A stretch of 27,513 nucleotides of DNA, from positions 1-27,513 of the IMG/VR virus record IMGVR_UViG_3300049215_000852; one strand, given 5' to 3'. Below, one piece after another: positions 15,152 through 21,521 of this stretch. A program made the position numbers and the translations under genes. Each line of letters begins with the position of its first letter. Positions within the stretch are counted from its first letter, which is position 1. This stretch comes from a virus. The notes below the pieces were generated by a model that was not told the origin of the DNA, made no database searches, and was given only the letters and a program-made list of their open reading frames with translations.

Positions 15152-15858
15152 GAAAAAGCCCGGGCTGCAAATGTTGCTGCAAATGCGCCGTCACGCTCAC
15201 GATCGAGGGTTGCTACGCCAAGCCGTGCACCGGCGTTGCTTATACGATTTACGACCCCCGCGGCAACGTCGTCACGTCCGGCACGACGTCGAGCTCCGGC
15301 GAAGTGACGTTCACCGCGCGGAGGCCCGGCGCCTACAAGATCACCGCCTCCAAGTCGCGCTACGTCACGCTCACGAGCTTGACGTTTCTTACCCTCACCG
15401 CGCCATGCCCGTCGACGTCGATCCCGGTCGTCACTCTGACACCCGCGTCAGGCTACGCGTGCTCGCTCTGTTGCCCGGATCCGCTCAGCACGACGTTGCA
15501 CCTCACCGATTCGCTCGTCGGCGACGTCACGCTCACGTATGACGCCGTCGCCGGCTACTGGTCGGGCTCCGCCGTCTACGCGTTCCCGGGCCGGGATGTC
15601 CCGTTCCCATGCCCGCCCGCCGACGTGACGGTGTCCTACTCGTTTTCTAACCTCGGGACCGGTTGCGGCGTCGTGGCGTCCTTCCCGACGTCGGCCCCGT
15701 TCAACTGCCCCGACGACGTCGGCACGGGCGATATGGGCGTCTGCCGCATCTGGACGATTCTGGACCTCGGCGCCACGTTGACATGCTCGCCGTTCAGTTT
15801 CAGCGACACGGACGGAAACAACTGCTTCGGCGGCGCCACGATGACCCTGACCGAATGA
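15148..15858 (+). CDS. Cysteine-rich beta-domain phage protein
   Basis: A 236-residue protein starting at the ATG overlapping the previous stop. An upstream in-frame start at 15088 lies in the preceding gene and is rejected. It has 17 cysteines, seven in the first 26 residues, including a C-K-C-C-C-K-C cluster. Residues about 14-75 look like a carboxypeptidase-regulatory/Ig-like domain (V-T-L-T-I-E-G-C, Y-T-I-Y-D-P-R-G-N-V-V-T-S-G-T, G-E-V-T-F-T, P-G-A-Y-K-I-T-A-S-K). The rest is a second beta-rich region with paired cysteines (C-S-L-C-C, F-P-C-P-P). A tail tip adhesin or metal/disulphide-stabilised surface protein is plausible. No enzymatic motif. It ends 4 bases before the next start. Confidence 0.75.
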   Translation: MRKSPGCKCCCKCAVTLTIEGCYAKPCTGVAYTIYDPRGNVVTSGTTSSSGEVTFTARRPGAYKITASKSRYVTLTSLTFLTLTAPCPSTSIPVVTLTPASGYACSLCCPDPLSTTLHLTDSLVGDVTLTYDAVAGYWSGSAVYAFPGRDVPFPCPPADVTVSYSFSNLGTGCGVVASFPTSAPFNCPDDVGTGDMGVCRIWTILDLGATLTCSPFSFSDTDGNNCFGGATMTLTE

Positions 15859-15862
15859 CCGA

Positions 15863-16189
15863 ATGACCGACTTCCAGGCCCTCGAAATCGTGGTCGGCCG
15901 GACCGGTCACAAGCGGTACCGGCAGCTCGTCGACCCGACCCATCCGGATTACGACCATCGGTACCTCGAGCTCGTCCGCCAGCTCGCGGCCGGCCAGGTC
16001 CCCGCGCAGCCCGCGGACCCTCCCCGCGGCAGGGCCGTCGAGCGTATCCGCTTGATGCTCGCGTGCGAGCATCGCGGGCCTCTCCTCTCCCGCGGTTGCC
16101 AGGAGCGCCGGATGTGCTTCGCCCGTTCGGCACCGGTCACCTCCCGCGATTGCCTCGAATGCGTCTCGTCGCCGGCCGACGTTTCTTAA
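15863..16189 (+). CDS. Small putative zinc-binding protein at the end of the tail operon
   Basis: A 108-residue protein starting 4 bases after the preceding stop. An ATG at 15855 is closed by a stop two codons later. The N-terminal half is charged and helical with D-P-T-H-P-D-Y-D and an Arg/Pro linker. The C-terminal third has five cysteines (L-A-C-E-H-R-G, R-G-C-Q-E-R-R-M-C, R-D-C-L-E-C), consistent with a small zinc site. It is the last + strand gene of the structural block. I do not recognise a function. It could be structural or regulatory. Confidence 0.7.
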   Translation: MTDFQALEIVVGRTGHKRYRQLVDPTHPDYDHRYLELVRQLAAGQVPAQPADPPRGRAVERIRLMLACEHRGPLLSRGCQERRMCFARSAPVTSRDCLECVSSPADVS

Positions 16190-16531
16190 ACCGGCCCTGC
16201 GCGCGAAATCGGCCGTCCGGCGCCCCAGCTCGGCGGCGATCCGCGGCTCCCTCCCTCCCGGCGAGCGCCTAAAAAGACCCGGTCGCATCCAGCGACCGGG
16301 CCGGGAACACGGGGGCAACCAAAATTCGCCCCGTGCGGCCGATCCTATCGCGGGCCCCTGCCCCCGTCAAAGGCCCGTAATCGCCCCCAGGGCGTTCCCA
16401 GGGCCTTTCCGGCACCGTTTCCCCTGCCCGTCCCCCTCCCGCACGCCCCACGGGCCGTATAAACGCTCAGAGCCCGGCCCGCGGCAATGTCCGGACCGGG
16501 CCCCGGGCCCCTGCGCTCAGCTCGCCGTACA
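16190..16531. other. 342-bp GC-rich intergenic region between late genes and lysogeny cluster
   Basis: No convincing gene on either strand. It holds the terminator at 16272-16300, a short direct repeat (CCCAGGGCgtt / CCCAGGGCctt near 16387-16406) and several CCGG-rich self-complementary stretches near 16490-16510. The 6-bp inverted repeat CGTACA/TGTACG at 16526-16546 overlaps the end of the following minus-strand gene. It separates the convergent late + strand operon from the minus-strand genes. Confidence 0.6.
16272..16300 (-). terminator. Rho-independent terminator for the minus-strand gene pair
   Basis: A perfect 9-bp stem CCCGGTCGC/GCGACCGGG encloses a 5-base loop. Read on the minus strand it is followed by T-C-T-T-T-T-T, the U-tract of an intrinsic terminator. 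Read on the + strand it has no U-tract but could weakly stop late-operon transcripts arriving from the left. It lies about 230 bases after the stop of the minus-strand gene at 16532-16753. Confidence 0.85.
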
Positions 16532-16753
16532 CTAGGCTACTGTACGCCAGCGCTCCTCCACTCGATCGAGGACCTGGTCGGCCGCGGCCCTGGCCTGGTC
16601 GATCGACCCGCCGAGCTCGAACACCCGCGCAAGCCCCAGCATCAGCCCCCAATGCCCGTCAACGTTCCACGGCACGATGCTCACTTTGCGATCGTGGAAC
16701 CAGACCGACAACCCCACTCCAAACACAAACCGCTCGGGTACCCACTCGCGCAT
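16532..16753 (-). CDS. Small hypothetical protein, coupled to the upstream zinc-motif gene
   Basis: A 73-residue protein. Its ATG shares a base with the stop of the preceding minus-strand gene (TAATG), a strong sign of translational coupling and of real coding. Sequence features are an N-terminal strand region (F-V-F-G-V-G-L-S-V-W-F), G-H-W-G-L-M-L-G-L and a C-terminal amphipathic helix A-R-A-A-A-D-Q-V-L-D-R-V. No known family recognised. It lies in the lysogeny-side cluster, so a regulatory or accessory role is possible but only inferred. Confidence 0.65.
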   Translation of the reverse strand: MREWVPERFVFGVGLSVWFHDRKVSIVPWNVDGHWGLMLGLARVFELGGSIDQARAAADQVLDRVEERWRTVA

Positions 16754-17046
16754 TAGAGCAGCCTCCCGTTGCGTTCGCTTTTCCGCGGCACGGTCATATC
16801 ACCCGCAAGCGCTCGCATCGTCCGCGGCCCCTTCGCCACGTGGGCCCGGAATCGCTTCACGTTGCCGGGAGTGGCGAGCCACTCTTTGAACACGAACACG
16901 AACGCATCCCAGAGGCACGCGCTGCACAGCCCCGGCTCAACCCACTGGCACCCGCCGGGGCACGCCCGGTGATCGGTGCACCCACAAAACCGGCACACGT
17001 CCGGCCTGACTTTCGGCGCAGCTTTCGGCGCAGCTTTTTTCGCCAC
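16753..17046 (-). CDS. Small zinc-motif phage protein (C-x2-C ... C-x2-C)
   Basis: A 97-residue protein from a GTG at 17046-17044 with GGGGAG 6 bases upstream. The N-terminus is a K-A-A-P-K-A-A-P-K tail encoded by a 12-bp tandem DNA repeat (about 17011-17034). Residues 18-44 carry C-R-F-C-G-C-T-D-H-R-A-C-P-G-G-C then W-V-E-P-G-L-C-S-A-C, a cysteine/histidine motif often seen in small phage and prophage proteins of unknown function. A helical region follows (L-W-D-A-F-V-F-V-F-K-E-W-L). Probably zinc-binding. It is divergent from the gene at 17175, with a palindrome in the shared promoter region. Confidence 0.8.
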   Translation of the reverse strand: MAKKAAPKAAPKVRPDVCRFCGCTDHRACPGGCQWVEPGLCSACLWDAFVFVFKEWLATPGNVKRFRAHVAKGPRTMRALAGDMTVPRKSERNGRLL

Positions 17047-17120
17047 GACCCACTCCCCTTTCGGATTGGAGCAAGGCGATCGTCCGTTCTCGCCGAAACC
17101 AAAAACGGAACGCGGCTCAA

Positions 17121-17139
17121 CGGCCGAGGCACTCGGCCG
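17121..17139. promoter_or_regulatory. Palindromic operator candidate between divergent genes
   Basis: CGGCCGAG-gca-CTCGGCCG is a perfect 8-bp inverted repeat with a 3-base centre. It sits 36 bases upstream of the + strand start at 17175 and 75 bases upstream of the minus-strand start at 17046. Size and symmetry fit a dimeric repressor site. No poly-T follows, so a terminator is less likely. The binding protein is unknown. Confidence 0.5.
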
Positions 17140-17174
17140 AGCACGCGAGCAAACGACGCATTGAGGTAACGCGA

Positions 17175-17633
17175 ATGGAGACGAACGACGTGAAGGCCCG
17201 CACGGGTCGCCGTGCGGCCGGCCGAGACTTCGTCGAGGTTTTCGCCGGGCTCGAGGAATATGTGCGACAGGAGAAGTCGCGGCGACGGGCGGGCGGCAAC
17301 GACCTCGGCCAGCAAACGGAGCGGACGGCCAAGCAAACCCTGATGCTCACCGTGCGCGAGCGTCAACTCCTGGACGTCCACGCTCTCGGCTTCGGAGTCG
17401 ACCCCGCCCAACTTGTCGGTCACCTCCTGACCGCGTGTTGCAAGCGGTTTGTACTCCAGGACCGGGGGGGGAACGGCCCTGGAGTTGAATCGGCAAACGG
17501 GGAAAGCGTGGTTAACCTTTCCGGTGAAAATATCCCGATCCCGGAAACTATTCCGGCCCCGGAATCGATCACCGAGGCTCCCGCCCCAGAGCAGGGGAGG
17601 GGTCAATCGGGCCGGCGCGCGAAAGTCGCGTGA
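17175..17633 (+). CDS. Hypothetical protein in the lysogeny cluster, possible DNA-binding
   Basis: A 152-residue protein with GAGGT about 7 bases before the ATG. The N-terminal 50 residues are basic (R-R-A-A-G-R, K-S-R-R-R-A-G-G). Residues about 54-95 contain Q-T-L-M-L-T-V-R-E-R-Q-L-L followed by two predicted helices (P-A-Q-L-V-G-H-L-L-T-A-C-C-K-R), reminiscent of a strand-helix-helix (ribbon-helix-helix-like) fold, but this is not certain. The C-terminal 55 residues are Pro/Glu/Gly-rich and probably disordered. It is divergent from the zinc-motif gene and convergent with the integrase, overlapping that gene's end by 31 bases. Position suggests a phage regulator. Confidence 0.65.
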   Translation: METNDVKARTGRRAAGRDFVEVFAGLEEYVRQEKSRRRAGGNDLGQQTERTAKQTLMLTVRERQLLDVHALGFGVDPAQLVGHLLTACCKRFVLQDRGGNGPGVESANGESVVNLSGENIPIPETIPAPESITEAPAPEQGRGQSGRRAKVA

Positions 17634-18508
17634 GCCAGCTCCCGCGCCAGCAGCAACGGATCCGGGTGAAGGTACCGCTCCGTGGTCGTGATCGACCCAT
17701 GCCCGAGCGACGCGGACACGACCCAGAGCGGTACTCTCCACTCCGTGAGCGCGATCGTCGCGAACGAATGACGCAGCCCATGCCAGGTCACCCTTCCCAA
17801 CCCCGCCTCCGCGGCCGCGGCCTGTAGCTGTGTGAGCGGCCGTGAGCGATGGTCGCAATTGAGCCACGGCCCTTGCCGTCTGACTCCCGGAAACATCCAT
17901 TTGCAGCCCGTCTCGCGGAGCCACGGCTCGAGCATCTCGAGCAGCTCGTGGGGCACCGCGATCACGCGCGTACTTTTGGCCGTCTTCAACGGCCGTTCCC
18001 GCGGCACGATCCTTAGCAGCCTCGCGCCCGCGTCGAGGTCCTCGAGCCGGAGGCAAAGCGCCTCGGTGCGTCGTACTCCGGTATGCGCGATCACGGCCGT
18101 GAGCGCGTGGAGCCGTCTCCCCTTCCAGTCGCGGGCCCTCTCCCTCAGCGACTCGAGGAGCCGCGAGACCTCGTCCCACGTGAGCACGGGATTGCGGCTC
18201 ATCGGCACCGGCTTGGGCGCGATCCGTTTGAGCGACGGCATGCGCTCGAGGTATCCCTCGTCGACCGCATAGCGGCAGATCGTGCGAACGTAGTCGAGAT
18301 ACCCTCGCTTGCTGTTCGCATTGCAGCTCAGCGAATCGAGGTACCTCCGAACCTCGCGCGTGGTGAGATCGGCCGTCGAGGTCGGCTTGCAAGCCTCCTC
18401 GAATTCCCGAAGCACTTGGCGGAATTTGAGATACGAGGCGTTGGATTCCTTCCGCTCGTACAGGCGCAAAAGACCATCCCTGAACGCTTCGAAAGCAATA
18501 GCGTTCAT
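17603..18508 (-). CDS. Tyrosine recombinase/integrase of the left prophage
   Basis: A 301-residue site-specific recombinase. The N-terminal SAM-like core-binding domain covers about 1-100. The catalytic domain shows R146 (H-T-G-V-R-R-T-E), K175 (P-L-K-T-A-K-S), H243 and R246 (W-H-G-L-R-H-S-F), H270 (S-L-G-H-G-S-I) and the nucleophile Y279 (T-E-R-Y-L-H-P). All six positions are intact and length is complete, so it looks active. It starts 155 bases from the tRNA fragment and reads away from it. GGGAG lies 9 bases upstream of the ATG. The short form lacks an arm-binding domain of lambda type. It probably integrates the left prophage at the tRNA gene. Confidence 0.93.
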   Translation of the reverse strand: MNAIAFEAFRDGLLRLYERKESNASYLKFRQVLREFEEACKPTSTADLTTREVRRYLDSLSCNANSKRGYLDYVRTICRYAVDEGYLERMPSLKRIAPKPVPMSRNPVLTWDEVSRLLESLRERARDWKGRRLHALTAVIAHTGVRRTEALCLRLEDLDAGARLLRIVPRERPLKTAKSTRVIAVPHELLEMLEPWLRETGCKWMFPGVRRQGPWLNCDHRSRPLTQLQAAAAEAGLGRVTWHGLRHSFATIALTEWRVPLWVVSASLGHGSITTTERYLHPDPLLLARELAHATFARRPD

Positions 18509-18556
18509 GTGTACCCACTCCCGGATATGTGGATATGGCCTTGGGGAGGCGACATA

Positions 18557-18584
18557 AGGTTACCCTCTGGCCACATTGTGTCAA
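18557..18584 (-). promoter_or_regulatory. Candidate promoter for the minus-strand integrase
   Basis: Read on the minus strand, a perfect TTGACA (18584-18579) is followed after 16 bases by TAACCT (18562-18557), a poor match to TATAAT. The integrase ATG is about 49 bases further. A slightly more distant TTATGT is an alternative -10. Prediction from consensus only. Confidence 0.35.
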
Positions 18585-18662
18585 ATCTGTAAAGTACCGT
18601 AATATGCGCAAACATAAAGAGTTACGGGGTCTGTTCCATGTAATCATCCCATGGACATAGTT

Positions 18663-18704
18663 TTCGCAATGCTGAGGTTGAGGGTTCGATCCCCTTCCGC
18701 TCCA
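18663..18704 (+). other. tRNA-Ala(CGC) 3' fragment, attachment core (attL/attR)
   Basis: The fragment reads as anticodon loop TTCGCAA (18663-18669, anticodon CGC), 3' anticodon stem TGCTG, variable AGGTT, T-stem GAGGG, T-loop TTCGATC, T-stem CCCTT, acceptor CCGCTCC (18697-18703) and discriminator A at 18704. T at position 70 fits the G3-U70 alanine identity pair. The upstream bases do not complete the anticodon stem, and no GGGGCGG-like 5' acceptor is present, so this is only the 3' part. Two integrases flank it. This is the usual signature of integration into a tRNA gene with the core copied to the element boundary. Confidence 0.85.
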
Positions 18705-18813
18705 CTGGACCTAACTTGCGACAGGCATAGTAGTTAGCGTGCTGCCACCACGGTGGCCACGAGGGCACGGCGACTCCGAGAACCCGGTAGACTACCGGAT
18801 TGGAGTGCATTCC

Positions 18814-20022
18814 GTGTCCGCGCGTACACCGTCATATCGCCTGCACAAACCGTCGGGGTTGGCCGTCGTCACGTTGAACGGCGTCGACATCTATCTCGGC
18901 CGGCACGGCACCGAAGAGAGCCGGGCGGAATACGACCGCCGCATCGCCGAATGGCTGCTCAATGGGCGACAGTCTCGCCCCGCATCGCAGGCCGCGAGCG
19001 ACCTGGCGGTGAATGAACTGGTTGTCGCCTACCGAAAGTGGGCGGACCAGTATTACCGGACGCCGAGCGGACGACCGACGATCGAGCCAAAGAACATCCG
19101 GCTCGCGACCCGTCCCTTGCTCGACTTGTACGGACACTCGCTCGCCGCGTCGTTCGGTCCGCTGGCGTTGAAGTGCTGCCGCCAACGAATGATCGATGGC
19201 GACGTGTGCCGCTTGGAGGTCAACCGCAGGGTCGGGCGGATCGTCCGCATGTTCAGATGGGCGGTCGAGAACGAACTGGTCGCCCCGAGCGTGCTTCAAG
19301 GCTTGAGGGCGATCCAGCCATTGCACGCGGGGCGCAGCGCGGCGCGAGAAAGCGAGCCCGTCCGCCCCGTGCCCGATTGGGTCGTCGACGCGACGCTCCC
19401 GTTCCTGGCCCGCCAAGTCGCGGCGATGGTTGGGCTGCAAAAGCTGACCGGCATGCGGCCGGGCGAAGTGGTCGCGATGCGGATGTGTGACCTGGACATG
19501 AGCGGCCGGACGTGGGTCTACGCACCGCCGACGCACAAGACCCAGCACCTTGGAAAGCAACGCCATATTTTCATCGGTCCGAAGGCGCAAGCGGTCCTCC
19601 GGCCCTGGCTGCGAACCGACCTGACTGCGCCGCTGTTCAGCCCCGCCGAAGCGATGGCCGAGCGATGGGAGCGGCAACGGGCGACCCGCAAAACCAAGGT
19701 CCAACCGTCGCAACGGTCGCGGAAACGGCCCCGTCCCGAGAAGACGCCTGGCGAGTGCTACACGACCACGAGCTACCGGCGGGCGATCGCGGAAGGGGTC
19801 CGCAAGGCGAGCCGAGCGGCGAAGCGCGAGAGCCCGGACGCGCCCGACGTACCGGGGTGGCACCCCCACCAGTTAAGGCATAACGCAGCAACGTATTTGC
19901 GCCGCGAGTTCGGGATCGAGGTCGCGCGAACCGTGCTCGGTCACTCAGGTTTGGACGCGACACAGATTTATGCGGAAGCCGACTTGGAGAAGGCCCGAGC
20001 GGCGATGGATCGAGTTGGTTAG
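18814..20022 (+). CDS. Tyrosine recombinase/integrase of the right element (planctomycete type)
   Basis: A 402-residue integrase from the GTG at 18814, chosen because GGAG lies 8 bases upstream and the first residues then read P-S-Y-R-L-H-K-P-S-G, the typical opening of this group. A GTG at 18739 would add 25 unlikely residues. Catalytic residues in this numbering are R215 (L-T-G-M-R-P-G-E), K242, H352 and R355 (P-H-Q-L-R-H-N), H377 (V-L-G-H-S-G-L) and Y386 (Q-I-Y-A-E-A-D). Residues about 278-345 are a basic insertion (R-K-T-K-V-Q-P-S-Q) that I associate with planctomycete integrases. All catalytic positions are intact. It reads away from the tRNA core, divergent to the other integrase. Confidence 0.93.
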   Translation: MSARTPSYRLHKPSGLAVVTLNGVDIYLGRHGTEESRAEYDRRIAEWLLNGRQSRPASQAASDLAVNELVVAYRKWADQYYRTPSGRPTIEPKNIRLATRPLLDLYGHSLAASFGPLALKCCRQRMIDGDVCRLEVNRRVGRIVRMFRWAVENELVAPSVLQGLRAIQPLHAGRSAARESEPVRPVPDWVVDATLPFLARQVAAMVGLQKLTGMRPGEVVAMRMCDLDMSGRTWVYAPPTHKTQHLGKQRHIFIGPKAQAVLRPWLRTDLTAPLFSPAEAMAERWERQRATRKTKVQPSQRSRKRPRPEKTPGECYTTTSYRRAIAEGVRKASRAAKRESPDAPDVPGWHPHQLRHNAATYLRREFGIEVARTVLGHSGLDATQIYAEADLEKARAAMDRVG

Positions 20023-20063
20023 GATCGAACCCACGGGAACGGCCGCTGATCACGGCCGAAGGG

Positions 20064-20116
20064 TCCGGCAGACGTGGCGCCCCCTCTGACGTCACGCTCT
20101 GCCGGGCTCTGCCGGA
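20064..20116. promoter_or_regulatory. Operator-like repeats upstream of the winged-helix gene
   Basis: GCTCTGCCGG occurs twice in perfect 10-bp tandem (20096-20115). The inverse TCCGGCAGA lies at 20064-20072, matching TCTGCCGGA at 20108-20116. The last copy ends 20 bases before the ATG at 20136, in the promoter/leader zone. A hairpin with CGGCCG arms (20040-20058) just before may end integrase transcripts. Confidence 0.45.
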
Positions 20117-20135
20117 CTTTCAGAGGGAACCCTGC

Positions 20136-21074
20136 ATGCATGTCCGCGCGACGGACCCCGCCCGCCCCGAGAACACGCCCGACGTATCGGTTGACGGCCC
20201 AACCGAGGATGATCTCTTCGCCCGGCTGGCCAAGCTCGCCCCGCAGTTGGCGAAGCCCGTCTCGGCGTTGCCGGATCTACCGCGCCCCGAAGCGCCGCAA
20301 GCGAGCGAGCCGAGCGCACCGGAGCGTGAGCTTGCGCAACTGCTCAATGGCTCGTTCGAGGTGCTCGACCTGACCGCGAGAGTCGTGGACCGAGCGCGTA
20401 GCCCGTGGGGCGTCTCGCTCCCGCCGCGCCCCGCACTCCCACCGTGCGCCGGGCTCGAACACGAGTGGTCGCCGACGATCGGTTGGTGCTACGAGCTAAT
20501 GCGCTTGGCCGATGGGCGGTGGTTTGTCGGCGTGCGCCATCGTGGCCAGCGCGGCTTTCAGAAGCCTGAGCTGATCGACTGGCAGCACACCCGCCCGGCC
20601 AAGTTTTGGCAGGTCACGCCGAAGGGCGCAATTGAGTTCTGCGCCGAATTCGGGATCATGCCCCCGGACGACCTGCTTGCCCTATTCGCGGGACCCGAGC
20701 GACCCGCCGAGCAATCGGCGGAAGCCGCTCACACGAACGGCAAGCCAGCGAGCCCGCCCGCCGCGAGCATAATCTCCCCCCGATGGGACCGAGAGCGGCG
20801 AACGCTTACGTTCGACGGGCGAGAGCACAAGCTGTTCGCTCGCGAAGCGCCTACGCAGTTCATGCTGCTAGACGCGTTCGAGGTGCAAGGCTGGCCGCGG
20901 TCGGTCCCGAACCCGTACCCTTCGGACGATGAAGGCGACCGGTTGGCACAAACACGCCGGGACCTGAACGCCGCGTTGTCGGCTGCCGGCTGCCCCATTC
21001 GCGTCGGGCGGGACAATCAACAAGCGACGTGGCGCAAGTCGCAAGTCCCCGATCCTCCCGCGACTTGCGACTAA
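20136..21074 (+). CDS. Winged-helix-like putative regulator
   Basis: A 312-residue protein with AGAGGGAA about 7 bases before the ATG. Residues 1-90 are acidic and Pro/Ala-rich. Residues about 108-185 form a compact aromatic domain (E-H-E-W-S-P-T-I-G-W-C-Y-E-L, G-R-W-F-V-G-V-R-H-R-G). Residues about 215-300 follow a pattern common in planctomycete proteins: P-R-W-D-R-E-R-R-T-L-T-F-D-G, then A-P-T-Q-F-M-L-L-D-A-F, G-W-P-R-S-V-P-N-P, then A-Q-T-R-R-D-L-N-A-A-L and a final strand pair, which looks like a winged helix. Placed between integrase and replication genes, it may control the element's switch. An 11-bp inverted repeat overlaps its stop codon. Confidence 0.7.
   Translation: MHVRATDPARPENTPDVSVDGPTEDDLFARLAKLAPQLAKPVSALPDLPRPEAPQASEPSAPERELAQLLNGSFEVLDLTARVVDRARSPWGVSLPPRPALPPCAGLEHEWSPTIGWCYELMRLADGRWFVGVRHRGQRGFQKPELIDWQHTRPAKFWQVTPKGAIEFCAEFGIMPPDDLLALFAGPERPAEQSAEAAHTNGKPASPPAASIISPRWDRERRTLTFDGREHKLFAREAPTQFMLLDAFEVQGWPRSVPNPYPSDDEGDRLAQTRRDLNAALSAAGCPIRVGRDNQQATWRKSQVPDPPATCD
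21037..21072. repeat. 11-bp perfect inverted repeat at the end of the winged-helix gene
   Basis: AGTCGCAAGTC (21037-21047) pairs perfectly with GACTTGCGACT (21062-21072), with a 14-base spacer, overlapping the last codons. The left arm also contains a short direct repeat CGCAAGT. No U-tract follows, so a protein binding site or mRNA end structure is as likely as a terminator. Confidence 0.6.
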
Positions 21075-21110
21075 CTCCCGCGCAACTCCCGTATCTCCCG
21101 CGCAACTCCC
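21075..21110 (+). repeat. Two 16-bp direct repeats with 20-bp period
   Basis: CTCCCGCGCAACTCCC is present at 21075-21090 and again at 21095-21110, exactly two helical turns apart, directly after the stop of the winged-helix gene and about 90 bases before the DUF1580-like start. Each unit also begins and ends with CTCCC. It is a candidate binding site on one DNA face for a regulator or excisionase. Confidence 0.6.
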
Positions 21111-21197
21111 TTCGACGCATTCCGCCCGCGTTGAGTAGGACCGATCCATCGCATTCGAGTGCCGCGCAGTGCGGCGAGCAACGCGATGGGAGGTCCC

Positions 21198-21518
21198 GTG
21201 ATCACGATCGCAGACGAGCGCGTCTTCCCGTTGGGCGACATGCCCGACCACGTTCCGCACGGACGGGGCGGAAAGCGGCGACACCCGTCGACTGGTTTCC
21301 GCTGGGCAAAACACGGTCACCGCGGCATCCGCCTAGAAACGATCCGGATTGGCGGAACATTATGTACATCCGTTGAAGCGTTGCAGCGGTTCTTTGAGCG
21401 GCTGAGCGCGACCGACGGCCCGGCCCCGGCATCGTCCACCCCCGCCCGTCGTTCGCCCGCCTGCCGGGCGAAAGACATCGCGACAGCCGACGCCGAACTG
21501 AAAAAGCTGGGGGTGTGA
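21198..21518 (+). CDS. DUF1580-like small protein, possible excisionase/regulator
   Basis: A 106-residue protein. The GTG at 21198 is preferred because GGGAGG lies 4 bases upstream. The ATG at 21186 would place that site inside the gene. Residues 1-70 follow the DUF1580 plan known from planctomycetes: V-F-P-L-G-D (helix), R-G-G-K-R-R-H-P-S-T, F-R-W-A-K-H-G-H-R-G-I-R-L-E-T, then G-G-T-L-C-T-S-V-E-A-L-Q-R-F. This has the shape of a MerR/excisionase-like helix-turn-helix. The C-terminal tail is Pro/Ala-rich. It ends 4 bases before the primase gene. A role like AlpA/Xis in switching excision or replication is inferred. Confidence 0.8.
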   Translation: MITIADERVFPLGDMPDHVPHGRGGKRRHPSTGFRWAKHGHRGIRLETIRIGGTLCTSVEALQRFFERLSATDGPAPASSTPARRSPACRAKDIATADAELKKLGV

Positions 21519-21521
21519 CGC

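Larger units (their letters stand above)
1..18704. mobile_element. Siphovirus-type prophage, right part (structural and lysogeny modules)
   Basis: A continuous + strand block carries portal, protease, capsid, connector, tail tube, chaperone and tape measure genes in the usual order of HK97/lambda-type siphoviruses. It is followed by a small minus-strand cluster and a tyrosine integrase next to a tRNA 3' fragment. The left end lies outside the window. No terminase is seen before the portal, so terS and terL are probably just upstream. No endolysin or certain holin is visible. Leucine codons in this block are strongly CTC-biased by eye, unlike the right-hand element. The right limit is set at the discriminator base of the tRNA fragment. 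This is inferred from gene content, not from a paired attachment site, because the other site is not in the window. Confidence 0.88.
18509..18813. other. 305-bp attachment region between two divergent integrases
   Basis: It is locally AT-rich at 18570-18665, in contrast to its surroundings. It contains the minus-strand promoter candidate, the inverted repeats CCGTAA/TTACGG (18597-18602 and 18622-18627) and TCCATG/CATGGA (18635-18640 and 18650-18655), then the tRNA 3' fragment. These repeats lie immediately left of the tRNA core and could be integrase or excisionase arm sites. A minus-strand open frame across here (62 codons) is a tRNA shadow, not a gene. Confidence 0.7.

Noticed and set aside
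16857-18647. Minus-strand 596-codon frame through the left integrase region
   Set aside because: It is out of frame with the integrase, which has all catalytic residues. Composition is shadow-like.
18622-18810. Minus-strand 62-codon frame containing G-I-E-P-S-T-S-A-L-R
   Set aside because: This is the well-known spurious translation of the antisense of a tRNA 3' part. It runs across the attachment core and has no ribosome binding site.
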